Below the pieces are notes generated by a model. It searched no databases. It was not told the origin of the DNA and was given only the letters and a program-made list of their open reading frames with translations. A program made the position numbers and the translations under genes. From DRGT01 sp022567895 (GTDB taxonomy: Archaea > Thermoproteota > Nitrososphaeria > Nitrososphaerales > Nitrosopumilaceae), in the NCBI GenBank assembly GCA_022567895.1, contig JADFGC010000023.1, positions 1 to 17,855 on the forward strand: DNA of 17,855 nucleotides, read 5' to 3'. Shown here in pieces: positions 7,268 to 13,516 of this stretch; the stretch's first letter is position 1; the number at the start of each line of letters is the position of its first letter.

Positions 7268-7280
7268 ACATATAAAAAAC
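7268..7280 (+). promoter_or_regulatory. TATA box of the small zinc-ribbon gene
   Basis: CATATAAAAAAC lies about 33 bases before the ATG at 7306, which predicts a leader of only a few bases. The rest of the gap 7170-7305 is AT-rich and shows nothing else I can name. Confidence 0.55.
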
Positions 7281-7305
7281 AAAAAAACCAGGGATCATTC
7301 TACAA

Positions 7306-7479
7306 ATGACGTGTAGAGGTATTTGTGAACGATATAGGGCAGAAAAAAATAGATATCAAGTAGGAATAAAACGGTGTACTTCTTGTGATGTTTATTTACA
7401 ATGTCAAGAAGTAAGCTGTCCTTGTTGTGGTACTCAGCTACGATCAAAAAGAAAAGCAAAAATTCGTCTGCAAAACTAA
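7306..7479 (+). CDS. Small zinc-ribbon protein
   Basis: 57 residues. The cysteines are C3 and C7 (CRGIC), C24 and C27 (CTSC), C33, and C38, C40 and C41 (CPCC). CxxC-x10-CxxC is a zinc ribbon, and the protein ends in a basic stretch (RSKRKAKIR) suited to nucleic acid binding. Small proteins starting MxCRGIC and carrying CPCCGxxLR are, as I recall, common and often multi-copy in ammonia-oxidising archaea, with no known function. ATG start, a good TATA box upstream, and a stop one base from the stop of the convergent C2H2 gene all support a real gene. Confidence 0.8.
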   Translation: MTCRGICERYRAEKNRYQVGIKRCTSCDVYLQCQEVSCPCCGTQLRSKRKAKIRLQN

Positions 7480-7480
7480 A

Positions 7481-7609
7481 TCAGTATCCTCTACTGTTTC
7501 GATCTGGCTTGTCGATATTTGGATTTCTAAATCCATGTTTTTCCATCATGTGGTTTAAGAATCGAATGTCATCTTCTAATTGTTGACCACATACAGAACA
7601 GTTAGGCAT
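7481..7609 (-). CDS. Small C2H2 zinc-finger protein
   Basis: 42 residues containing one classical finger: C4-x2-C7-x12-H20-x4-H25 (CSVCGQQLEDDIRFLNHMM then EKH). It ends in a short polar tail (DKPDRNSRGY). Single-finger proteins of this size occur in archaea and are proposed to bind nucleic acid or protein partners. The exact role is unknown. The ATG at 7609 is preceded on the minus strand by TTTTAAATAAATTTTTA, a TATA-like tract, at about 7634-7650, giving a near-leaderless start. The stop TGA (7481-7483) abuts the convergent zinc-ribbon gene. Confidence 0.8.
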   Translation of the reverse strand: MPNCSVCGQQLEDDIRFLNHMMEKHGFRNPNIDKPDRNSRGY

Positions 7610-7639
7610 ATCGAAACCAATGAGTTTGTTTCATAAAAA

Positions 7640-7658
7640 TTTATTTAAAATTAAAAAT
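7640..7658 (-). terminator. T-rich terminator of 5S rRNA, overlapping the TATA region of the C2H2 gene
   Basis: Directly after the 3' end of 5S rRNA the minus strand reads ATTTTTAATTTTAAATAA. T-runs without a hairpin are typical archaeal termination signals. The same tract contains the AT-rich box expected for the C2H2 gene that starts 31 bases further on. Confidence 0.5.
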
Positions 7659-7771
7659 GCCAGCACTATTGCTTCCCAAGAGCTCTCGCACCTTAGTAAC
7701 ACAATAGCGACATTAGGTTTGACTTCCAAGTTCGGAAAGGGATTGGGTCGCACCCTAACGCTATGGCCGGC
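7659..7771 (-). rRNA. rrf: 5S ribosomal RNA
   Basis: The minus strand carries a 113-base 5S rRNA. The 5' end GCCGGC pairs with the 3' end GCUGGC, with one G-U pair, to close helix I. The conserved loop CCGAACUUGGAAGUCAAACC is present, and a GCGAGAGCUCUUGGGAAGC segment matches the helix IV/loop E arm. The ends could extend by one or two bases. No 16S or 23S sequence is nearby, so this is a stand-alone 5S gene. That is normal for ammonia-oxidising archaea. Confidence 0.93.
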
Positions 7772-7792
7772 TTAAATGTTGTTTTCTGGATG

Positions 7793-7803
7793 GTATCTAT
7801 TAA
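7793..7803 (-). promoter_or_regulatory. TATA box of 5S rRNA
   Basis: Minus-strand TTAATAGATACC lies about 25-30 bases before the 5' end of the 5S gene at 7771, the spacing expected for an archaeal core promoter. Confidence 0.5.
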
Positions 7804-7840
7804 CCTAACGCAATTTGATCTGAATTTTTATCCAAAGGGG

Positions 7841-7847
7841 TATAAAG
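7841..7847 (+). promoter_or_regulatory. TATA box of the ABCE1 gene
   Basis: TATAAAG is preceded by a purine-rich CCAAAGGGG, a good BRE-like element. Its centre is 26 bases before the ATG at 7870. This supports a leaderless start at that ATG over the in-frame TTG at 7852. Confidence 0.7.
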
Positions 7848-7869
7848 CATATTGAAACCGTATATCGTC

Positions 7870-9654
7870 ATGACACATCGTGTAGCAGTACTTGACAAGG
7901 AGCTTTGTCAGCCAAAAAAGTGTGGCTTAGAGTGCATAAAGTACTGTCCAGTAAACAAGTCTGGAGCAGACTGTATAGTACTTAATGAGGAGATAAAAAA
8001 AGCACAGATTGATGAGGACATTTGCAATGGTTGTGGGATTTGTGTAAAAGTTTGTCCATTTGATGCAATTACAATTGTGAATTTAGCTACAGAGCTTGCA
8101 ACTGACAAAGTTCATCAGTATGACATTAATTCGTTTAGACTTTACAGATTACCTACTCCAAAAAAGGGCGAAGTTGTTGGATTGCTTGGAAGAAATGGAA
8201 TAGGGAAAAGTACTGTAATCAATATTCTTTCTGGCAACATTAAACCAAACTTGGGAAATTATTCAGAACCACCAGAATGGGATGAAATTCTGAAATACTA
8301 TTCCGGAACAGAGCTAAAATCTCATTTTGAAAAGATCAAAGACGGTCAGATAAAGGCCTCAATAAAGCCACAACAGGTATACCAAGTTGCTGATGCATTT
8401 GATGGAACTGGCAAGGAATTGCTTGAAAAATATGATGAAAGAGGAGTTTCAAGCCAATTAATCAAAGAATTAGGACTCGAAAACTCGATGGAGCAAAGCT
8501 TGAAGGAGCTTAGTGGTGGTGAGTTACAACGATTAGCAGTTGCAGTTGTAGTTTCAAAGGACGCTGACTTTTACTTTTTTGATGAACCATCTTCTTACAA
8601 TGATGTTTTTCAGAGAATACGAGTTGCAAGAACAATTCAAAACCTAACTAAAATTGGAAAGACAGTGATGGTTGTTGAACATGACTTGACACTACTTGAT
8701 TATCTTAGTGATTACATTGAGGTGTTGTATGGAGAATCAGCTGCATATGGTATTGTGTCTGGTGTGTTATCAACAAAGGTTGGAATCAACATCTTTTTGG
8801 ATGGTTACATACCAAGCGAAAACGTAAGGTTTAGAGATAAAAAATTCACATTTGATGCTTCATCGTCATCTAGTGAATTTCAAGAAGGAAGTGAAGCAAT
8901 TTCTTATCCTGCACTTAAGAAAAAGTATCCATCATTTTCAGTTTCAATAGAACCTGGTAGAGTAAGAAAAGGTGAAGTTGTTGGAATTATGGGTGCAAAT
9001 GCATTGGGAAAAACTACTATGATGAAAATGATTGCTGGTGTTGAAAAGCCAGATTCTGGTGAAATAGACAAGAAGGTAAAGATTGCATACAAGCCACAAT
9101 ACCTTCAAAATGATGTTGATGTCGAGGTTGTTTCTGTATTAGACACGGCAAATGAAACCCCGATTGAGGGAAGTCAGGAAGAAGAACAGATTGTTGATCA
9201 TCTCAAAATAAAAAAACTCTACAACAAATCAATCAAAAACTTGTCTGGTGGGGAATTGCAAAAAGTTGCAGTTGCTTCATGTCTTTTACAAAAAGTTGAT
9301 CTTTATGCACTTGATGAGCCTTCAGCATTTTTAGATGTAGAAGACAGAATTGTAGTTGCAAAGTTTATTCAGAAATTTGTTCGCTCTTATGGAAAATCGG
9401 CTATTGTGATTGACCATGACTTGCAATTGATGGACTTGGTTTCAGATACTATGATAATTTTTGAAGGTACGTCTGGTATTGAGGGACATGCAACATCTCC
9501 TCTTTCAAAATCTGAAGCCATGAATAGATTCTTGAAATCATTGGACATGTCCTTTAGACGAGATGAAAGAAGCCTCAGACCTAGAGTCAACAAGGTTGAC
9601 AGTAGACTAGACAAACAACAAAAAGAATCAGGAAATTTCTATTACAAAAAGTAG
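7870..9654 (+). CDS. rli1: ABCE1/Rli1 ribosome-recycling ATPase
   Basis: 594 residues. This cytosolic iron-sulfur ABC ATPase splits the ribosome into subunits after termination. Two 4Fe-4S clusters are bound by an N-terminal ferredoxin-like region: C13, C18, C22, C26 (with C35 nearby) and C52, C55, C58, C62. NBD1 has Walker A GRNGIGKST (107-115), signature LSGGELQR (214-221), Walker B FFDEPSSYND (236-245) and switch His271. NBD2 has GANALGKTT (375-383), LSGGELQK (458-465), LDEPSAFLD (481-489) and His516. The hinge and C-terminal basic segment complete the family layout. Archaeal homologues start MT-R-AV, matching the ATG at 7870 rather than the TTG at 7852. Two tiny membrane protein genes follow within a few bases and may share the transcript. 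Confidence 0.96.
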   Translation: MTHRVAVLDKELCQPKKCGLECIKYCPVNKSGADCIVLNEEIKKAQIDEDICNGCGICVKVCPFDAITIVNLATELATDKVHQYDINSFRLYRLPTPKKGEVVGLLGRNGIGKSTVINILSGNIKPNLGNYSEPPEWDEILKYYSGTELKSHFEKIKDGQIKASIKPQQVYQVADAFDGTGKELLEKYDERGVSSQLIKELGLENSMEQSLKELSGGELQRLAVAVVVSKDADFYFFDEPSSYNDVFQRIRVARTIQNLTKIGKTVMVVEHDLTLLDYLSDYIEVLYGESAAYGIVSGVLSTKVGINIFLDGYIPSENVRFRDKKFTFDASSSSSEFQEGSEAISYPALKKKYPSFSVSIEPGRVRKGEVVGIMGANALGKTTMMKMIAGVEKPDSGEIDKKVKIAYKPQYLQNDVDVEVVSVLDTANETPIEGSQEEEQIVDHLKIKKLYNKSIKNLSGGELQKVAVASCLLQKVDLYALDEPSAFLDVEDRIVVAKFIQKFVRSYGKSAIVIDHDLQLMDLVSDTMIIFEGTSGIEGHATSPLSKSEAMNRFLKSLDMSFRRDERSLRPRVNKVDSRLDKQQKESGNFYYKK

Positions 9655-9661
9655 ATTTTTC

Positions 9662-9877
9662 ATGTCAGAGAATCCCACTAGGCAAAGAAGCATAATTTGG
9701 TACATTCTACCAATTGGGATTTGCATATTTGGTGGAGTGATAGCTTATTTCATAATTAGACAAGACGATCCTTCTAAAGCAAAGAATTGCTTGTGGCTTG
9801 GAATTATTTTATTTGTAAGCTATGTTGCGTACTATGTCGTATTTTCATTAATGATAGACATTTTTGAGTTTTCATAA
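9662..9877 (+). CDS. Small two-helix membrane protein
   Basis: 71 residues. A polar N-terminus (SENPTRQR) is followed by hydrophobic helices at about 11-31 (IIWYILPIGICIFGGVIAYF) and 43-66 (LWLGIILFVSYVAYYVVFSL). The linker RQDDPSKAKNC is compact and fits a hairpin with both ends on one side. It starts 7 bases after the ABCE1 stop, so the genes are probably co-transcribed. Similar small proteins with a RxDDPxKA loop occur in ammonia-oxidising archaea as hypothetical proteins, as far as I recall. No function can be given. Confidence 0.7.
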   Translation: MSENPTRQRSIIWYILPIGICIFGGVIAYFIIRQDDPSKAKNCLWLGIILFVSYVAYYVVFSLMIDIFEFS

Positions 9878-9878
9878 A

Positions 9879-9977
9879 ATGGCTGCAGATTATGGAGAAT
9901 ACATTATGATTGCTGCAATTATTGCAGCAGTAGCTATCTTTGTTGGAAGTAGAATTTTTATTGCTTTTAGAAAATAA
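9879..9977 (+). CDS. Very small single-helix membrane protein
   Basis: 32 residues from ATG 9879 to TAA 9977. The sequence starts MAADYGEYIM, has one alanine/isoleucine-rich helix (about 9-29) and ends in a basic FRK. The ATG is one base after the stop of the two-helix protein and its own stop is nine bases before the methyltransferase start. It therefore fills the gap exactly, as a co-transcribed gene would. The positive-inside pattern puts the C-terminus in the cytoplasm. The composition is protein-like, but at this size only conservation would prove it. Confidence 0.55.
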   Translation: MAADYGEYIMIAAIIAAVAIFVGSRIFIAFRK

Positions 9978-9986
9978 TATCTTGAG

Positions 9987-10676
9987 TTGGCAAATGAATC
10001 TCCAAAAAATCTAGTACCAAAATTTTTTGATGATACGGCAAATACGTATGACAAAATTGCTGTATGGTGTACATTGAGCAAGGACAAATATTGGAAAAAT
10101 GAAATTGTTAGCCATATCACGAATGCAAAATCGATTTTAGATTTAGCCTGTGGAACTGGGATTTTAACAAGAAAAATTGCAGAAAAATTTCCAAATTCAG
10201 AGATAATTGGAGTAGATATTACTGAAAGTTATCTTGAATTAGCAAAGAAAAATTCTTCATCATACAATAATATCTCTTATGTTTTTCAAGATGCAGAAAA
10301 ACTGCACCTTGATTCAAAATTTGATTGTATTACCTCATCATATATTCCAAAATATTGTGATGCTAAAATTCTTGTAAAAAGATGTGTTGAGCATTTGAAT
10401 CAGGGTGGAAAAATTATCTTTCATGATTTTACTTATCCAAAAAACCTTGTTCATAGAAAACTTTGGGGTTTTTATTTTGTAATATTGAACTTTGTAGGAT
10501 TGTTTATTCCAAGTTGGAAAGAGGCATTTAAAAAACTTCCAAAATTAATTAAATCAAGTACTTGGGTAAGCAGTTATGCAGATGCAATGAGGGAAAATGG
10601 CCTTAAAGTTGAACAATATTCTCTATCGTGTGATTCATCTGCAATTTTGATAGGAACTAGTAAAATCTCAAAATAA
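9987..10676 (+). CDS. UbiE/COQ5-like class I SAM-dependent methyltransferase
   Basis: 229 residues. Rossmann-fold motifs are clear: motif I LDLACGTG (51-58), motif II acidic GVDITESYL (75-83), QDAEKL (101-106) and LNQGGKI after motif IV (137-143). The N-terminal FFDDTANTYDKI (13-24) and HDFTYPKN (146-153) follow the UbiE/MenG demethylmenaquinone methyltransferase pattern. It may methylate a quinone precursor, since ammonia oxidisers use menaquinone, but the family is broad and the substrate is not fixed by sequence. The TTG start is well supported. An in-frame TAA lies nine bases upstream and the next methionine is residue 201. The 3' end overlaps the convergent UbiA-like gene by 20 bases. 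Confidence 0.78.
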   Translation: MANESPKNLVPKFFDDTANTYDKIAVWCTLSKDKYWKNEIVSHITNAKSILDLACGTGILTRKIAEKFPNSEIIGVDITESYLELAKKNSSSYNNISYVFQDAEKLHLDSKFDCITSSYIPKYCDAKILVKRCVEHLNQGGKIIFHDFTYPKNLVHRKLWGFYFVILNFVGLFIPSWKEAFKKLPKLIKSSTWVSSYADAMRENGLKVEQYSLSCDSSAILIGTSKISK

Positions 10677-11343
10677 AGAAGATTGCAGTTCCTGCAATCA
10701 CTCCAAAAGTAATTGTTTTTAGAATAATCTCTTTTTTGTGAATTAAAGAAACATCTCCAAAACTTCTTTTGAGTTCTTTGTATCTTCTAGAGTTTATTAT
10801 CAAAACATAAGTTACTAGTGCAGAAACTGCGGCAAGTATCAAGGCTTCAATTGAAATAGAATTTGTTTGAATTGCAGAACCTGCAAAAACTGGTAATACT
10901 CCCCATGATATTATAGTTGAAATATTGTTATGGAATTTTCCACCAAATAATTCCAGGTTATATGCAAAAAGAAAAAATCCTCCTGCAATTCCAATTGGAA
11001 ACAAAAGTGGTGAATCCAAAAATGCATAGTATAATCCTAGAGTAAATGCAATTCCTAACGCAATCAATGAGACAATCCAAAGTTTTCTTTTAGGTAGATT
11101 ACCCCATGGTTTTGTTTTTCCACCTACTGCATCGAGACAGTGTGCTGCCACGCCAACTGACAAAAAGTATACGATACAAATTGCTGCAAGCCTATCTAAT
11201 TCAAAACTACCAGAAAGAGAACCCCATGCAGCAAAAGATGTTACAATGCAGGTATATGGTAAGAATAGAATTCCTACACTTATCCTAAAGTTTCGTGAGC
11301 CAAATTTTGGAACAAACCATTCAGAAAGTCTATCAGTTTGCAC
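10657..11343 (-). CDS. Seven-helix membrane protein, UbiA-superfamily-like with degenerate Asp motifs
   Basis: 228 residues with hydrophobic helices at about 21-41, 52-70, 88-109, 111-131, 141-158, 163-184 and 206-227. The spacing of loops (HCLDAVGGKTKPWGNLP at 68-84 and NSRRYKELKRSFG at 184-196) resembles the two cytosolic loops of UbiA prenyltransferases. However, the usual NDxxDxxxD and DxxxD residues are absent or reduced to single acids. It may be a divergent or inactive family member, or an unrelated membrane protein. Placement next to a UbiE-like gene suggests lipid-quinone chemistry, but the genes are convergent, so this is weak. The GTG start is supported by a minus-strand TATA-like TCATATAAGC (11364-11373), 25 bases upstream, and by the lack of any other methionine. 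Confidence 0.6.
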   Translation of the reverse strand: MQTDRLSEWFVPKFGSRNFRISVGILFLPYTCIVTSFAAWGSLSGSFELDRLAAICIVYFLSVGVAAHCLDAVGGKTKPWGNLPKRKLWIVSLIALGIAFTLGLYYAFLDSPLLFPIGIAGGFFLFAYNLELFGGKFHNNISTIISWGVLPVFAGSAIQTNSISIEALILAAVSALVTYVLIINSRRYKELKRSFGDVSLIHKKEIILKTITFGVIAGTAIFFILRFY

Positions 11344-11363
11344 AATAATTTATGGAGATCGTT

Positions 11364-11373
11364 GCTTATATGA
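11364..11373 (-). promoter_or_regulatory. TATA box of the UbiA-like gene
   Basis: Minus-strand TCATATAAGC, centred 25 bases before the GTG at 11343. It indicates a leaderless GTG-initiated transcript. Confidence 0.55.
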
Positions 11374-11402
11374 TAACTAGTTTTTCTATTCAAGAAAATA
11401 GA

Positions 11403-11412
11403 TTATTTAATA
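11403..11412 (+). promoter_or_regulatory. TATA box of the cupin gene
   Basis: TTATTTAATA, centred 27 bases before the ATG at 11434. It lies only about 30 bases from the divergent TATA box of the UbiA-like gene. Confidence 0.5.
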
Positions 11413-11433
11413 GCAAAAAAATGAATCTAATTC

Positions 11434-11808
11434 ATGAAGCGTTATCAAAAATTTATCAAAAAAGGAGTTAACGAGCCACTATCCAAAGTTCCATTTCATA
11501 GAAAGGCTCCAATCAAGCGTTTATCCATGTTAAGCAAAAAACTAATTCCAAAATCTAGTACTCACATTGCAGTTCATTTTGTAAATTCAAAGAAAAAAAT
11601 TCCTGAATATAGTGTTCTACACAAACACAGTCATGATGAAATTAACCTAATTCTATCTGAAGGAGGAAAAATAACGTATGAAATTCAATTGGAAGATGAA
11701 TTTTACAAAGTTACATCTCCATCTACAGTATTCATTCCAAAGGGAGTAAGACACAAGGCTAGAGTAATTTCTGGAAAAGGAATTTTTGTGTGCATTATTC
11801 TCAAATAA
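11434..11808 (+). CDS. Single-domain cupin protein
   Basis: 124 residues. The cupin motif 1 region reads HKHSHDEINLILSEGG (about 63-78), with two or three histidines and a glutamate for metal binding. Motif 2 reads VFIPKGVRHKARV (about 99-111), with the P-x-G-x-x-H pattern. The N-terminus is basic (MKRYQKFIKKG). Single cupins bind a metal and serve as isomerases, dioxygenases or sensors. The substrate cannot be deduced. The gene precedes Trm5 on the same strand with an 18-base gap and could be co-transcribed with it. The start is leaderless, judged by the TATA box. Confidence 0.8.
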   Translation: MKRYQKFIKKGVNEPLSKVPFHRKAPIKRLSMLSKKLIPKSSTHIAVHFVNSKKKIPEYSVLHKHSHDEINLILSEGGKITYEIQLEDEFYKVTSPSTVFIPKGVRHKARVISGKGIFVCIILK

Positions 11809-11826
11809 TTATCAGAATTGACAAAA

Positions 11827-12654
11827 ATGCTAAAACGGGCACTTGAAGGTGTCCTAACAGACCAAGAAAGTGAAGAGTTGTTTTCAGCTTTTGATCAGAT
11901 TGGTGACATCATTGTAATTAGAATTCCAGATTCATTACTTTCAAAGAAAAAAGTGATTGGAGAAACTCTGCTTAAAGAGGTCTCGACAGCAAAATCTGTT
12001 TTATATCAATCCTCTGATGTTACTGGTGATTTTAGAACAAGATCATTAGAATTGCTTGCAGGTGAAGACAAAACAGAAACAGAATACAAAGAGTTTGGAT
12101 GTAGATTTTTTGTTGATGTTGAAAAGGCGTTTTTCTCACCAAGATTATCAACAGAGCGCGAAAGAATTGCAGATATCATAAGAGATGGTGAGACAGTCAT
12201 CAACATGTTTGGTGGAGTAGGCATGTTTTCAATTCTTGCTGCAAAGAACAAAAAATGTACCGTATACAACATTGACATTAATCCTGTAGCCTCACAATTG
12301 TGTGAAAAAAACATTTCACTTAACAAACTAGTTGGAGAGGTAATTTCCCTTAATGGGGATGCAGCTCAAATTGTAAATGATCAGTTAAAAGAAAAAGGTG
12401 ATAGAACGCTGATGTTACTTCCTGAAAGATCTGATGAGTTTTTAGAGTCTGCAATTCTTGCTACAAAAAATGGTGGAATAATTCATTATTACTCCCACAT
12501 ACATGCAGACAAAAAACAAGATGCGCCTAAACTTTCAGAAGAACATTATCTCAAAGTCACAAATGTAAAATCGGAAATACTTGGATCAAAAATTGTTAGA
12601 GCCGTTGGTCCAAGATATTACCAAACAGTTGTTGATGTAAAAATTACAAAATAA
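11827..12654 (+). CDS. trm5: tRNA (guanine37-N1)-methyltransferase, Trm5-like
   Basis: 275 residues from ATG 11827; a TTG at 11818 would add three. Trm5 places the N1 methyl group on G37 of tRNA and so protects the reading frame. The N-terminal LKRALEGVL and FDQIGDIIVIRIP (22-34) match the D1/D2 start of archaeal Trm5. FSPRLSTER (103-111) is the family tRNA/SAM-site mark. INMFGGVGMFSI (125-136), NIDINPVA (148-155) and NGDAA (176-180) are the Rossmann motifs. The catalytic-loop motif, normally N-L-P, reads MLLPERSDEFL (196-206), so the usual Asn appears to be Leu. Related wyosine enzymes (Taw2) share the fold, so the exact branch is slightly uncertain. The stop abuts the convergent gene with no gap. 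Confidence 0.85.
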   Translation: MLKRALEGVLTDQESEELFSAFDQIGDIIVIRIPDSLLSKKKVIGETLLKEVSTAKSVLYQSSDVTGDFRTRSLELLAGEDKTETEYKEFGCRFFVDVEKAFFSPRLSTERERIADIIRDGETVINMFGGVGMFSILAAKNKKCTVYNIDINPVASQLCEKNISLNKLVGEVISLNGDAAQIVNDQLKEKGDRTLMLLPERSDEFLESAILATKNGGIIHYYSHIHADKKQDAPKLSEEHYLKVTNVKSEILGSKIVRAVGPRYYQTVVDVKITK

Positions 12655-12879
12655 TTATTTTTCATCATCAAATGTAATTGAAGATGGAGTAGATTTTGTT
12701 GTTGCCATTGTATAGCCAATCCAAGCTATTACACCAAGTAATCCTCCAGTTATCATGAGAACAGATAATTGTAAAACAACACCACTCCACTCAGAAAGCA
12801 TTAGAAGATACGCATAGACAAAAAATGCACTAATGCATAAAATGAAAATTGTTATTCCCATTCCTTTGCGCTTATCCAT
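12655..12879 (-). CDS. Small two-helix membrane protein
   Basis: 74 residues. A basic start (MDKRKG) is followed by helices at about 8-28 (ITIFILCISAFFVYAYLLML) and 33-57 (VVLQLSVLMITGGLLGVIAWIGY), then a polar acidic tail (FDDEK). The pattern predicts a hairpin with both ends in the cytoplasm. The ATG has a TATA-like GATAAATAAC on the minus strand (12901-12910), 26 bases upstream, so it is likely leaderless. The TAA touches the TAA of Trm5. I recognise the style of a thaumarchaeal hypothetical protein but no family. Confidence 0.7.
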   Translation of the reverse strand: MDKRKGMGITIFILCISAFFVYAYLLMLSEWSGVVLQLSVLMITGGLLGVIAWIGYTMATTKSTPSSITFDDEK

Positions 12880-12900
12880 TGCGCTACAAGTTTGGTGTTA

Positions 12901-12910
12901 GTTATTTATC
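12901..12910 (-). promoter_or_regulatory. TATA box of the small membrane protein gene
   Basis: Minus-strand GATAAATAAC, centred 26 bases before the ATG at 12879. It lies between that gene and the upstream acetyltransferase gene, which therefore does not need to co-transcribe it. Confidence 0.5.
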
Positions 12911-12918
12911 TTTTTGAA

Positions 12919-13419
12919 CTATGTCTCAAATTCTGTTGCCATAAGATAGGCGTCTTCGCCGTCACGATAGTATGTTTTGAGCCTTTGTTTTATGATAACT
13001 CCCATATTTTCATACAATTTTACAGCATCGTTGTTGCTGCATCTAACTTCTAGATACATCTCATCACATTTCTTTATCTTTATACCGTTGATTGATTCTT
13101 CAACAAGAGCTTTACCGATTCCTTTGTTCCTATGCTCATTTAAAACTGCAATAGATACAACATGTCCTTTTTTGACAAATCCTAATTTTTTAAAATTTGA
13201 AAATCCATATTCTGTTTTGCACATGATATAGCCAACAATTTTTCCTTTAATTTCACCTACAAGGAAGGCCTCTGGAAGTTCTGCCATCAAACTCTCATAG
13301 AAATAATCAGAATAGTGCTCTGGCAGTGTTTTCAAGTTAATTTCCATTACTGGAATAAGATCACCTAATTCTGCCCGTCTAATTGCGCATTCTCCTATCT
13401 CTCTAAGAATTACTTGCAT
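12919..13419 (-). CDS. rimI: GNAT N-acetyltransferase, archaeal RimI/Ard1-like
   Basis: 166 residues. The family transfers acetyl from acetyl-CoA to protein N-termini, and archaeal forms act broadly like NatA. IRRAELGDLIPVMEIN (13-28) is the first strand and helix. GYIMCK (63-68) and HVVSIAVLNEHRNKGIGKAL (86-105) include the acetyl-CoA-binding R/Q-x-x-G-x-G/A loop (RNKGIG, 97-102). YLEVRCSNNDAVKLYENMG (122-140) is the conserved N-x-x-A-x-x-x-Y-x-x-x-G segment. It closes with TYYRDGEDAYLM, which is typical of RimI. The start at 13419 has a TATA-like AAATATTTG 25 bases upstream on the minus strand. It is transcribed divergently from the M50 protease gene. Confidence 0.88.
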   Translation of the reverse strand: MQVILREIGECAIRRAELGDLIPVMEINLKTLPEHYSDYFYESLMAELPEAFLVGEIKGKIVGYIMCKTEYGFSNFKKLGFVKKGHVVSIAVLNEHRNKGIGKALVEESINGIKIKKCDEMYLEVRCSNNDAVKLYENMGVIIKQRLKTYYRDGEDAYLMATEFET

Positions 13420-13516
13420 AAGAATAGGAAATAGCTATCAAATATTTAATTTTGAGCATGATTTTTGGAACAAAAATCGGCCATTTTGAATTACTTTTTG
13501 ACCGTAAAGTCAATTA

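Noticed and set aside
7401..7586. 61-codon plus-strand frame
   Set aside because: It overlaps the zinc-ribbon and C2H2 genes in wrong frames. Both of those have intact metal sites and promoters.
7852..7869. TTG start six codons upstream of ABCE1
   Set aside because: The TATA box would be only about 8 bases before it, and family members begin at the following ATG.
7772..7869. tRNA or other RNA gene in the gap between 5S rRNA and ABCE1
   Set aside because: No cloverleaf or conserved T-loop sequence is visible. The gap is filled by the two divergent promoters.
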